A stretch of 22,722 nt of DNA from JBOGTC01 sp050692055 (GTDB lineage: Bacteria > Chloroflexota > Limnocylindria > QHBO01), in NCBI GenBank assembly GCA_050692055.1, contig JBOGTC010000104.1, positions 1 through 22,722 of the forward strand, written 5' to 3'. The position numbers and the translations under genes are program-made. Below are positions 1-5,999 of this stretch, piece by piece; the stretch's first letter is position 1; every line of letters begins with the position of its first letter. The notes below the pieces were generated by a model, which saw only the letters and a program-made list of their open reading frames with translations, was not told where the DNA came from and ran no database searches.

Positions 1-78
1 GTCCAGCCCCGACTTGCGCAGCCGTGCGCCGCCGGCCTGGGAGGTGGCGCGTGCTGCCCTTCGCTTGCAGCCCAGTTG
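1..78. other. Left edge, possible gene end
   Basis: No gene can be named in the first 78 bases. The plus-strand frame beginning at base 2 is open from the edge to a TAG at 80-82 and its residues (ending ARAALRLQPSC) look like a plausible protein C-terminus. The visible piece is only 26 codons and I do not recognise it. It would overlap the stop of the minus-strand ribbon-helix-helix remnant by a few bases. Sequence to the left would decide whether this is coding. Confidence 0.2.
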
Positions 79-207
79 CTAGCGCCGACGCCGAGCGGGA
101 GGCGCTGAGGCATACGCTTCGACCAGGCTCCGCACGACTTCGCTGGGCGTTCGTCCCTCGGCCTTCGCCCGCTCCAGGAATCCCTGGTACGTCTTCCCGG
201 AGACACG
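79..207 (-). pseudogene. RHH (CopG-like) remnant, start missing
   Basis: The minus strand reads RVSGKTYQGFLERAKAEGR followed by TPSEVVRSLVEAY and a basic tail ending RRRR and TAG (81-79). This is the pattern of a ribbon-helix-helix DNA-binding protein: a short strand, a helix, the turn EGRTPSE, then a second helix. Such proteins often serve as antitoxins or autorepressors. Reading upstream, the frame reaches a stop at 237-235 without an ATG, GTG or TTG start, so the 5' end is lost. The loss point (about 205-211) coincides with the point where the divergent DUF4160 frame loses its expected ATG, which suggests one deletion or joining event removed both starts. The family call rests on motif reading only. 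A CTG or other rare start cannot be excluded. Confidence 0.5.
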
Positions 208-247
208 GGCGCCGACGCTTCTGCGGGCAGGACGCTACCGATTCTCC

Positions 248-451
248 ATGGTCATGGCCGACTGTGAAGAACCTCCGCACGCACACGTGAGCGGCGGAGG
301 CGGAGCCTGCAAGCTGTGGCTTCAACCAGTATCGATCGCCCGGACGGCGGGGTATAGTCGCCGCGAGGAGCGCACGATCGTCGAGATCGCAAGAGAGCAC
401 CAGGTGCTCTTGCTGGCACGCTGGGATGAGGAATGTCGACGGCACGGGTGA
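248..451 (+). CDS. DUF4160 domain protein, N-terminus probably truncated
   Basis: The protein contains EEPPHAHVSGGGGACKLWLQP, then IARTAGYSRREERTIVEIAREHQ and a final WDEECRRHG. This matches the DUF4160 pattern (PPHvHV, KfWL.PV.lA...GYsrrE...I..iv.ehq..Ll..W.e). DUF4160 proteins are small, commonly paired with DUF2442 proteins, and have been proposed as toxin-antitoxin-like modules; biochemical function is unclear. The same frame continues upstream of the ATG at 248 and reads PTLLRAGRYRFS from 212, which is the family's usual N-terminus. At the place where the family start Met is expected (209-211) there is GCG, and no good start lies upstream. The gene is therefore either shortened to the internal ATG at 248 or 254 (no clear Shine-Dalgarno) or broken. 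It overlaps the next gene by 19 bp. Confidence 0.6.
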   Translation: MVMADCEEPPHAHVSGGGGACKLWLQPVSIARTAGYSRREERTIVEIAREHQVLLLARWDEECRRHG

Positions 452-726
452 AGATGCAACCGGCGATCATCAGTCGGGTCATGGTGGACGCCGATCGTCT
501 GACCATGCACCTCACCGATGGGCGCGAGCTGAGTGCCCCTACCTCCATCTCGCCACGCCTCGCGATGGCCACGCCGCAGCAACGCGCGCACTGGACCATT
601 GAGGGGATGGGCACTGCCGTCCATTGGCCCGATGTCGACGAAGATATCGGCGTCTGGACACTGCTGGGGGTTCCGGAAGATCTCGTTCTCGAGGCAGCGG
701 GCTTCCGCCAGCACGATTCGTCCTAG
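433..726 (+). CDS. DUF2442 domain protein
   Basis: A 97-residue product with the DUF2442 signature: VMVDADRLTMHLTDGRELSAP, then SPRLAMATPQQRAHWTIEG, then a VHWPDVDEDIGVWTLLG motif (compare iHWPDlDEDisv..LL in the family). These small proteins are typically encoded directly after DUF4160, as here, where the ATG at 433 overlaps the end of the DUF4160 frame. An alternative start is the ATG at 457, which leaves the domain whole. Function is not established; a partner or antitoxin-like role is inferred from the pairing. The C-terminus is intact and the stop lies about 48 bp from the left end of the insertion sequence, so the IS did not interrupt it. Confidence 0.75.
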   Translation: MSTARVKMQPAIISRVMVDADRLTMHLTDGRELSAPTSISPRLAMATPQQRAHWTIEGMGTAVHWPDVDEDIGVWTLLGVPEDLVLEAAGFRQHDSS

Positions 727-774
727 CAGCGGCTCCGGCGGCGCACGACACCTCGCGACAGCTCGGATGCGGTT

Positions 775-821
775 GGCTTAGTGCTCCATTTCATTAGTAC
801 AGTGACGTATCGCGCACGGCT
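775..821 (+). repeat. IS630 left terminal inverted repeat
   Basis: Left arm, pairing with 2005-2051. The inner 20 bp (802-821) are a perfect inverted match and the outer 14 bp (775-788) match at 13 positions. The two blocks are separated by exactly 13 bp in both arms, so the two-block layout is conserved. This is typical of transposase binding sites with an outer cleavage block and an inner recognition block; that role is inferred. Confidence 0.85.
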
Positions 822-859
822 TGTTCCGCTATGCTCTCCACTGGAGAGGAGGGCATCCG

Positions 860-1147
860 ATGCCGAGACGAAGCCCGTTCGCGATCGTGCTGAGCCCGGA
901 CGAACGGTTGGTGCTGGAGCGGCAGGCCCGCCGCTATACGTCGCCGTATCACGAGGTCGTCCGCGCCAGGATCGTGCTCTTGGCGGCCGAGGGCCTGGGC
1001 AACGACGAGATCGCGCGACGGCTCGACCTGCCGCGCCAGGTGGCGAGCAAGTGGCGCAAGCGCTTCTTCGAGGAGGGCCGCGCCGGGCTGGTCGACCGAC
1101 CCCGCGGCGGACGGCCCGCCGCTTTTCCCCCCAGCCGTGGTGGTTGA
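860..1147 (+). CDS. IS630 transposase, N-terminal frame
   Basis: This frame encodes the DNA-binding half of the transposase: a helix-turn-helix region with RARIVLLAAEGLGNDEIARR, LDLPRQVASKWRKRFFEEG and GLVDRPRGGRP, the standard N-terminus of IS630-type proteins. The ATG at 860 has a strong ribosome binding site (GGAGAGGAGGG just upstream). A TTG at 821 would add 13 residues overlapping the inverted repeat and is less likely. The frame ends soon after AFPPS at a TGA (1145-1147). The catalytic half continues in the +1 frame, so a full protein of about 379 residues needs a frameshift near 1124-1134. Confidence 0.8.
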   Translation: MPRRSPFAIVLSPDERLVLERQARRYTSPYHEVVRARIVLLAAEGLGNDEIARRLDLPRQVASKWRKRFFEEGRAGLVDRPRGGRPAAFPPSRGG

Positions 1148-2000
1148 GGTCAAGGCCCTGGCCTGCGCGCTGCCGGCCGAGCTGGGCCTGCCGCTGAGCC
1201 GCTTCAGCATTGCCGAGCTGCGACGCGAGACGCTGGCGCGCGGCATCGCCGCCGCCATCAGCGGCAGCACCGTGTGGCGCTGGCTGCACGATGATGCCAT
1301 CCGCCCCTGGCGCCACCGCAGCTGGATCTTCCTGCGCGATCCGGACTTCGCGGCCAGGGCCGGGCGGGTGCTGGACCTGTATGGCCGCCGCTGGCAGGGC
1401 CGGCCGCTGGGCGCCGACGAGCTGGTGCTGTGCGCCGACGAGAAGACGATGATCCAGGCTCGCGCGCGGCGTCACCCCAGCCTGGCGCCCGCGGCCGGTC
1501 GCGCCATGCGCGTCGAGCACGAGTACCGCCGCCGCGGGGCGCTGGCCTACCTGGCCGCCTGGGACGCGCGCAGCGGGCAGCCGTTCGGGCGCTGCGAGCC
1601 GCGCACCGGCATCGCGCCCTTCGAGCGGCTGGTGGCACAGGTCATGGCGCGCGAGCCATACGCCTCGGCGCGGCGCGTGTTCTGGATCGTCGACAACGGC
1701 AGCAGCCACCGCGGCACCGCCAGCGCCGAGCGGCTGGCGGCGCGCTGGCCGACGATCGAGCTGGTGCACCTGCCCTTGCACGCGTCGTGGCTCAACCAGG
1801 TCGAGATCTACTTCAGCGTCGTGCAGCGCAAGCTGCTCACGCCCAACGCCTGGCGCTCGGCCGCCGAGCTCGAGGCACAGATCCTGGGCTTTGAGCGGCG
1901 CTACGCCGCGGTGGCGACCCCGTTCGAATGGCGCTTCAGCCGCGCCGATCTGCGCCGCCTGTTGGCTCGGCTGCCGGCGACGACCGAGCTGGCTGCGTGA
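1137..2000 (+). CDS. IS630 transposase, catalytic frame
   Basis: The frame holds the DDE catalytic core of an IS630/Tc1-mariner type transposase. Counting from the GTG at 1137, the probable acidic triad is D101 (LCADEKT), D186 (WIVDNGSSHRG) and E223 (HASWLNQVEIYFSVVQRKLL). A helix-turn-helix segment (ISGSTVWRWLHDD) precedes it. Homologues normally read through from AFPPAVVVEV; that reading appears if one base is skipped in the T4C6 run at 1123-1132. No independent ribosome binding site is evident for this frame, so it is unlikely to be translated alone. Either a programmed +1 shift restores the enzyme, or the element is dead, or the base run is a sequencing error. The triad itself is complete. 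Confidence 0.8.
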   Translation: MVVEVKALACALPAELGLPLSRFSIAELRRETLARGIAAAISGSTVWRWLHDDAIRPWRHRSWIFLRDPDFAARAGRVLDLYGRRWQGRPLGADELVLCADEKTMIQARARRHPSLAPAAGRAMRVEHEYRRRGALAYLAAWDARSGQPFGRCEPRTGIAPFERLVAQVMAREPYASARRVFWIVDNGSSHRGTASAERLAARWPTIELVHLPLHASWLNQVEIYFSVVQRKLLTPNAWRSAAELEAQILGFERRYAAVATPFEWRFSRADLRRLLARLPATTELAA

Positions 2001-2004
2001 ACCC

Positions 2005-2051
2005 AGCCGTGCGCGATACGTCACCGTTATTGCGGTCTGGAGCACTTAGCC
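2005..2051 (-). repeat. IS630 right terminal inverted repeat
   Basis: Right arm of the IS pair (see 775-821). It begins 5 bp after the transposase stop and ends 24 bp before the ATG of the ABM-type gene. Confidence 0.85.
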
Positions 2052-2074
2052 GCATTGGGGGCAGAGGAGAACAC

Positions 2075-2381
2075 ATGCACTACACCAGACTCGCTATATA
2101 CGACGTGACCAAGGGCAGCTTCGACGAGCTGACCAGCATTGCCGAGAAGGGCATCCTGCCGATGTTCGTCAACGAGCCCGGCTTCGTGAACTACGGACTG
2201 GTCGACGCCGGCAACCACAAGGTTGTCTCGATCAGCATCTGGGAGACTCGCGAAGCGGCTCAGAAGTCGGCCAGCATTTGCTGCGACCTGGGTCAAGGAG
2301 AACATCTCCGACCGGGTTCGGCTGGTGAACACCTACATCGGTGACCTCGCCCTCTTCCACGGCGTGCCCGTCACCGCCTAG
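2075..2381 (+). pseudogene. ABM-like monooxygenase gene, frameshifted
   Basis: The ATG at 2075 has a good ribosome binding site (AGAGGAGA) and begins HYTRLAIYDVTKGSFDELTS, then GILPMFVNEPGFVNYGLVDA and VVSISIWETREAAQKSA. This is the ferredoxin-like fold pattern of small antibiotic-biosynthesis-monooxygenase (ABM/Dabb-like) proteins. At about 2270-2283 the reading moves to the +1 frame, where it continues AATWVKENISDRVRLVNTYI and GDLALFHGVPVTA to a TAG at 2379-2381. Both halves are convincing, so a single extra base near AGCATTTGCTGCG is the likely lesion. A full protein would be about 101 residues. Without correction the first frame ends at 2344 with an unrelated tail. The IS lies immediately upstream and has probably replaced or displaced its promoter. 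Real mutation versus sequence error is unresolved. Confidence 0.65.
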
Positions 2382-2453
2382 GTTCCGCACTCTCGTCGGC
2401 CGATGCGCGGCCGGTCGGCCTACCCGCCGGCCCTTGCGCACGTGGCCACATCG

Positions 2454-2484
2454 GCCGCCCCGGCTCGTTGCCGGGGCGGCTTTT
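2454..2484 (+). terminator. Rho-independent terminator
   Basis: A perfect 10-bp stem (GCCGCCCCGG at 2454-2463 with CCGGGGCGGC at 2471-2480), a 7-base loop and a following TTTT. It lies about 70 bp after the ABM-like gene and faces the right way to end its transcript. Confidence 0.85.
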
Positions 2485-2803
2485 GCTATGGCGGCGTTTC
2501 AGGGCCTATGGCACTCGTGTCGACGCCGATGGCGGACGTTCGCTCAACGGCGGCGCTGACGTCTTCGCAGGGGCTTTCATCGGCCGCGAGCTGCGCGCCC
2601 GTGGATCGAGCACTGGGGCCTAGAGCGACGGCGGACCCAGCCTGCATGAACAAGCGCGGTCCCCTCCGGAAACGCATAGTGCGGATCCGCCCGCCCAGCG
2701 ACGTCCGTTGGAATGAAGCCGCAGGCCGGAACCAGACCGCCAGTACGGCCACTACCGGAGCGCGGGCGAGCGGGAGTGCCATCGCGGAAACCTGGCGCGA
2801 GAA
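2485..2803. other. Intergenic, no gene seen
   Basis: About 320 bases between the terminator and tRNA-Pro. Open frames exist on both strands but none shows a recognisable motif, ribosome binding site or sensible start. A 10-bp palindrome GCGGATCCGC sits at 2681-2690. Otherwise I see nothing supportable here. Confidence 0.5.
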
Positions 2804-2880
<77 letters not shown>

Positions 2881-2891
2881 ACCGAGCGGCA

Positions 2892-2897
2892 AGTATA
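2892..2897 (-). promoter_or_regulatory. Possible -10 box for tRNA-Pro
   Basis: On the minus strand TATACT lies 11 bp before the tRNA 5' end, a good match to TATAAT in otherwise GC-rich sequence. No convincing -35 hexamer sits at 16-18 bp, so this is only a partial promoter call. Confidence 0.45.
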
Positions 2898-2943
2898 TCG
2901 CGCACAGGGGAGCCAGTCGTCGAACGCGGGGTTTGCACCGGGA

Positions 2944-2959
2944 GTCGTCAACTGACGAC
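2944..2959. repeat. Short inverted repeat upstream of tRNA-Pro
   Basis: GTCGTCA and TGACGAC form perfect 7-bp arms around AC. It lies about 45 bp upstream of the tRNA promoter box. It could be a repressor-type binding site or chance; nothing else supports a function. Confidence 0.35.
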
Positions 2960-3011
2960 GATCGGATCGATTGGGGCTGTGCCTGCCGGGTTTACGACAT
3001 GGTGCGGACGC

Positions 3012-3150
3012 GTTGCACAGGATGGAGGTATCGGGGAAGTTGAGGCCGTTCTGACGGTCTTCTTCCCTGCAAGTTTCATCGGGTGCAATGGGCGGGCAAT
3101 TTGAGGCGTCGCCGGGGCTCTTCTTCCCCGATACCTCCACCAGGTGCAAT
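3012..3150. repeat. Three copies of a 28-bp intergenic repeat
   Basis: Copies lie at 3012-3039 (plus), 3062-3089 (minus) and 3123-3150 (minus). All share RTTGCAC at one end and GGGAAG at the other. The first and third match at 24 of 28 positions; the first and second at about 19 of 28. The two minus copies are 61 bp apart start to start, and the first two face each other so could form a long hairpin. No protein frame explains the conservation. The block lies between the end of gpsA and tRNA-Pro, both on the minus strand. It may belong to a dispersed intergenic repeat family or be a structured RNA; this window cannot tell. Confidence 0.6.
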
Positions 3151-3167
3151 CCGGGGCGAGCGATCCA

Positions 3168-3209
3168 CGGCGCGCAAGGCGCGGCGCGCAAGCCGCGGCG
3201 CGCCAACGG
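3168..3209. repeat. Triple 14-bp tandem repeat after gpsA
   Basis: Three contiguous 14-bp units each begin CGGCGCGC (3168, 3182, 3196). The first two differ at one base and the third diverges in its second half. The array starts 10 bp beyond the gpsA stop, in its 3' untranslated region. It can form several alternative GC-rich hairpins and may act in transcript ending or stability, but no U-tract follows. Confidence 0.6.
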
Positions 3210-3219
3210 TGGCACGAAC

Positions 3220-4230
3220 CTACGCTCGCAGGCTGGCCAGCTCGTCCTTGACCTCGCGGGACATGAGCTCTGCCACGGCGACCATCGGCGGCTTGCCCTC
3301 GTGGACCACCGCGCGCACCTGCTCCGCGATCGGCAGCTCGACATCGTGGGCCGCGGCCAGCCCCAGCGCGCCGGCGACCGTTGCCACGCCCTCCGCCACG
3401 CCGTTCAGCCGCTCCCCCGCCTCCGGCCAGGGAATGCCCGAGGCGATCAGCTCGCCCGCCCGCCGATTCCGCGACAGCGGCGACATGCAGGTCGCGATGA
3501 GGTCCCCCACGCCGGCCAGCCCGGCGAAGGTGAGCGGATGGGCTCCGGCCGCGACGCCCAGACGGGTCATCTCGGCCAAGCCGCGGGTGATGATGCCGGC
3601 CTTCGCCGAGTCCCCGAACCCGAGCCCGTCGACCATGCCCGCCGCCAGGGCCACCACGTTCTTCAGGGCCCCGGCGAGCTCCACCCCCACCACATCGGGG
3701 TTGGTGTAGAGCCGGAACCGATCCCCACCGAGGACCGATGCCAGCTCCGCCGCCAGCTCGGCATCGGCGGAGGCGACGACCGATCCGGCCGGCTTGCCGG
3801 CGGCGATCTCGCGCGCCAGGTTCGGGCCCGATAGCACCGCGATGCGGCGACCCGGCAGCTCCTCGGCTATCACCTCGCTCATGCGCCGGTGAGTTCCTTC
3901 CTCGATGCCCTTCACCACGCTCAGTAATGCGGCCTCGGGATAGAGGCCATCGCGAAGGCGCACGAGGGTGTCCCGCAGATGCGCGGAAGGGACGGCGAGC
4001 ACGAAGAGCCGATGCGGCTCGGCGAGGAACGCGTCATCGGTCACCACGCGGAGGTTGGGCGGGAAGACAGCGCCCGGCAGGTAGCGCCGGTTCTCGCGCT
4101 CGTGGGCCAGCTGCTCTGAGGCCTCGGAGCTGTGGGCCCAGAGGCTGACCGGGCGCTGGGCATCCGCCAGGCGCAGGGCCAGCGTCGTCCCCCACGCGCC
4201 CGCGCCGATCACGCCGACCTGGTCAGTCAT
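3220..4230 (-). CDS. gpsA: Glycerol-3-phosphate dehydrogenase [NAD(P)+]
   Basis: GpsA reduces dihydroxyacetone phosphate to sn-glycerol 3-phosphate in the cytosol, feeding phospholipid synthesis. The 336 residues match the family length. The N-terminal Rossmann fold has VIGAGAWGTTLA (GxGxxG at 9-14). NRRYLPG (48-53) and SVVKGIE (K107) follow. The catalytic region contains K190 (GALKNVVALAAG), D243 (AGVGDLIATC) and SRNRRAGE (253-260). The ATG at 4230 lies 21 bp after the der stop, so the two genes form an operon. plsY, often found between der and gpsA, is absent. The reaction product is a substrate upstream of PlsC, which is encoded elsewhere in this window. No strong ribosome binding site is seen close to the start. 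Confidence 0.97.
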   Translation of the reverse strand: MTDQVGVIGAGAWGTTLALRLADAQRPVSLWAHSSEASEQLAHERENRRYLPGAVFPPNLRVVTDDAFLAEPHRLFVLAVPSAHLRDTLVRLRDGLYPEAALLSVVKGIEEGTHRRMSEVIAEELPGRRIAVLSGPNLAREIAAGKPAGSVVASADAELAAELASVLGGDRFRLYTNPDVVGVELAGALKNVVALAAGMVDGLGFGDSAKAGIITRGLAEMTRLGVAAGAHPLTFAGLAGVGDLIATCMSPLSRNRRAGELIASGIPWPEAGERLNGVAEGVATVAGALGLAAAHDVELPIAEQVRAVVHEGKPPMVAVAELMSREVKDELASLRA

Positions 4231-4251
4231 GCCCGCGGAGGATAACGCGCC

Positions 4252-5685
4252 TCAACGGCGTCCCCCGGTCGATCGCCGCCGCGGCCGGGCCGAGCGCCGC
4301 GCGACCTCCTCGGACTCGCGTTCCCGGAAGAGGAGCCGGATCGGCGTGCCCAGGAAGCCGAAGGCATCGCGGATACGATTCTCCAGGTAGCGCTTGTAGC
4401 TGAAATGGATGAGCGCCGGGTCGTTGACGAAGACCACGAACGTCGGCGGCGCAACGGCGACCTGGGTGGCATAGAAGACCTTCGGCAGCCGGTTGCGGAC
4501 GTGCGACGGCGGATGCTCGCGCACCGCATCGGTCACGAGGCGGTTGAGCTCGCCGGTCGGGATGCGCCGATAGCGCTCCTCCGCGACCCTCAGCGCCTCG
4601 CGCAGGATGCGCTCGACGCGCTGGCCGGTCAGCGCCGAGGCGAAGACGATATCGGCCCAGGCCAGGTACGGCGCATCGCGCCGCAGCCGCTTCAGCCAGC
4701 GGTCGGCCGTCGTCTCGTCCTTCTCCACCACGTCCCACTTGTTGATGACGAGCACGACGCCCTTGCCCGCCTCGAGGACGTAGCCCACGACGTGCGCGTC
4801 CTGGGCCGTGTAGCCCTCGGTCGCGTCCGTCATCACGATGGCGACGTCGGCCGAGTCGATCGCCTTCATGCTGCGCAGGACGCTGTAGCGCTCGATCCCC
4901 TTTTCGATGCTCCCGCGGCGCCGGATGCCGGCCGTGTCGACCAGGACGATCGGCTGGCCGTCGACCTGGACCGCCGTGTCGACCGAGTCGCGCGTGGTGC
5001 CGGGAGTCTCGGCGACGATCATGCGCTCCTCGCCCAGCACGCGGTTGACGAAGGTCGACTTGCCGCTGTTCGGCCGGCCCACGATCGCCACCCGCGGCGG
5101 CCCGATGTCGGCCTCGGCGAGCTCGGCAAGCTCCTCCTGGGTCAGGTCCCCATCGGCCTGGACCGATGGCGCCGGCGGCGCATCTGGCAGTCGCCACACG
5201 ATCTCGTCGGCGAGATCACCGGTGTTGCGCCCATGCTGGGCGCTGATGGTGATGGTGGGATCGAAGCCCAGCGCGTAGAACTCGGCGCCCTCCGCCTCGC
5301 GGCGCGGGTTATCGGCCTTGTTGACGATGAGCATCACCGGCTTCTCGGTGCGGCGCAGCCGATCCGCGACTTCGTGGTCGAGCGGCGCCAGGCCGGCCTG
5401 GGCGTCCACGATGAACAGGATGACGTCAGCCTCCTCCAGCGCCACCCGTGCCTGCACCTGGACGCGCTCCTCGATATGGGTTCCGGGCTCGATCTCGAGG
5501 CCCCCGGTGTCCACCACGGTGAACAGCCGCCCGTTCCACTCGGCGGTGCCGTAGACCCGGTCGCGCGTGGTGCCGGGCAGGTCCTCGACGATCGCCAGCC
5601 GCCGCCCGACCAGGCGGTTGAACAGCGTGCTCTTGCCCACGTTCGGGCGGCCGACGATGGCGACGACAGGCAGGGAGACGGACAT
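4252..5685 (-). CDS. der: Ribosome biogenesis GTPase Der (EngA)
   Basis: Der is a double-GTPase needed for maturation of the large ribosomal subunit. The 477-residue product has two G domains in tandem. The first has a P-loop GRPNVGKST (12-20), PGTTRD, DTGG (59-62) and NKAD (122-125). The second has GRPNSGKST (203-211), PGTTRD, DTAG (250-253) and NKWD (315-318). A KH-like C-terminal domain follows (TDAVREHPPSHVRNRLPKVFYATQ, then ALIHFSYKRYLENRIRDAF) and ends in a basic Arg-rich tail. I chose the ATG at 5685 because MSVSLPVVAIVGRPN fits the family start; the frame stays open far upstream but that extension is not conserved-looking. It is transcribed before gpsA. Confidence 0.97.
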   Translation of the reverse strand: MSVSLPVVAIVGRPNVGKSTLFNRLVGRRLAIVEDLPGTTRDRVYGTAEWNGRLFTVVDTGGLEIEPGTHIEERVQVQARVALEEADVILFIVDAQAGLAPLDHEVADRLRRTEKPVMLIVNKADNPRREAEGAEFYALGFDPTITISAQHGRNTGDLADEIVWRLPDAPPAPSVQADGDLTQEELAELAEADIGPPRVAIVGRPNSGKSTFVNRVLGEERMIVAETPGTTRDSVDTAVQVDGQPIVLVDTAGIRRRGSIEKGIERYSVLRSMKAIDSADVAIVMTDATEGYTAQDAHVVGYVLEAGKGVVLVINKWDVVEKDETTADRWLKRLRRDAPYLAWADIVFASALTGQRVERILREALRVAEERYRRIPTGELNRLVTDAVREHPPSHVRNRLPKVFYATQVAVAPPTFVVFVNDPALIHFSYKRYLENRIRDAFGFLGTPIRLLFRERESEEVARRSARPRRRSTGGRR

Positions 5686-5729
5686 GCTGTCCCAGTGTAT
5701 CGGGAGGAGCCCCGCGCGCGATGACCCCT

Positions 5730-5816
5730 TCAATCTGCCGCTCGCGCAAGTTGGAACCGCATACGCGGCGCCGGCGGCCAAGGAGCCTCCCGTCGCTTGC
5801 ACGCGCGGCAGATTGA
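5730..5816. repeat. 21-bp inverted repeat pair upstream of der
   Basis: Arms at 5730-5750 and 5796-5816 match at 19 of 21 positions (core TCAATCTGCCGC) and are separated by 45 bp. They lie about 45-130 bp upstream of the der start, in the der/lacI divergent region. They could form a hairpin in the der leader or be the ends of a miniature inverted-repeat element; no target duplication is obvious. Confidence 0.55.
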
Positions 5817-5855
5817 CTACGTCATCGGCGCCGAAACCCACCCGGATGACCGCCG

Positions 5856-5869
5856 AGGTTGCACAACCT
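5856..5869. promoter_or_regulatory. Palindrome in the der/lacI intergenic region
   Basis: AGGTTG-CA-CAACCT has perfect 6-bp arms, and an overlapping repeat TTGCA...TGCAA follows. On the plus strand TTGCAC (5859-5864) could serve as a -35 box, but the matching -10 (TCGCAT, 17 bp on) is weak. A regulator site for der or lacI is possible. Confidence 0.35.
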
Positions 5870-5940
5870 GCAAATTGAGCCTCGCATCGATGCGCGGGCG
5901 ACGGACCGCGAGCACGTGAGTGCCTTGCCGCGCATGGTAG

Positions 5941-5978
5941 GCTCTGGAAGCGCTTCCACATGGAACCGCTTCCAGAGC
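5941..5978. promoter_or_regulatory. Double LacI-family operator
   Basis: Two LacI-type operators are nearly back to back: TGGAAGCGCTTCCA (5945-5958, a perfect 14-bp palindrome) and TGGAACCGCTTCCA (5961-5974, one central pair off). They match the LacI-family consensus with central CG. The pair is itself enclosed in a larger inverted repeat, GCTCTGGAAGCG at 5941-5952 with CGCTTCCAGAGC at 5967-5978. The site is 25 bp before the lacI start, so autorepression of the whole sugar operon is the natural reading. An extended -10-like TGGTAGGCT (5935-5943) touches the first operator. Confidence 0.85.
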
Positions 5979-5999
5979 GAGGAGCAGCATCGCACCTCC

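Larger units (their letters stand above)
775..2051 (+). mobile_element. IS630-family insertion sequence
   Basis: A 1,277-bp element is bounded by matched inverted repeats at 775-821 and 2005-2051, each 47 bp. The inner 20 bp (GTGACGTATCGCGCACGGCT) are identical in the two arms, the outer 14 bp match at 13 positions (GGCTTAGTGCTCCA versus GGCTAAGTGCTCCA), and the 13 bp between are mostly different, giving roughly 37/47 overall. It carries one transposase in two frames. IS630 elements usually insert at TA and duplicate it; TA occurs near both outer ends (779-780 and 2048-2049), but I cannot fix the exact border, which may be a few bases inside these coordinates. Insertion lies between DUF2442 and the ABM monooxygenase gene. 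Confidence 0.85.

Noticed and set aside
4405..5724. 439-codon plus-strand frame opposite der
   Set aside because: It is an antisense shadow of the GTPase gene, has low-complexity Arg/Asp/His/Leu composition and no motifs.
5856..5869. Second LacI operator type
   Set aside because: AGGTTG-CA-CAACCT lacks the central CG and does not resemble the TGGAA..TTCCA sites, so I kept it only as a low-confidence palindrome.
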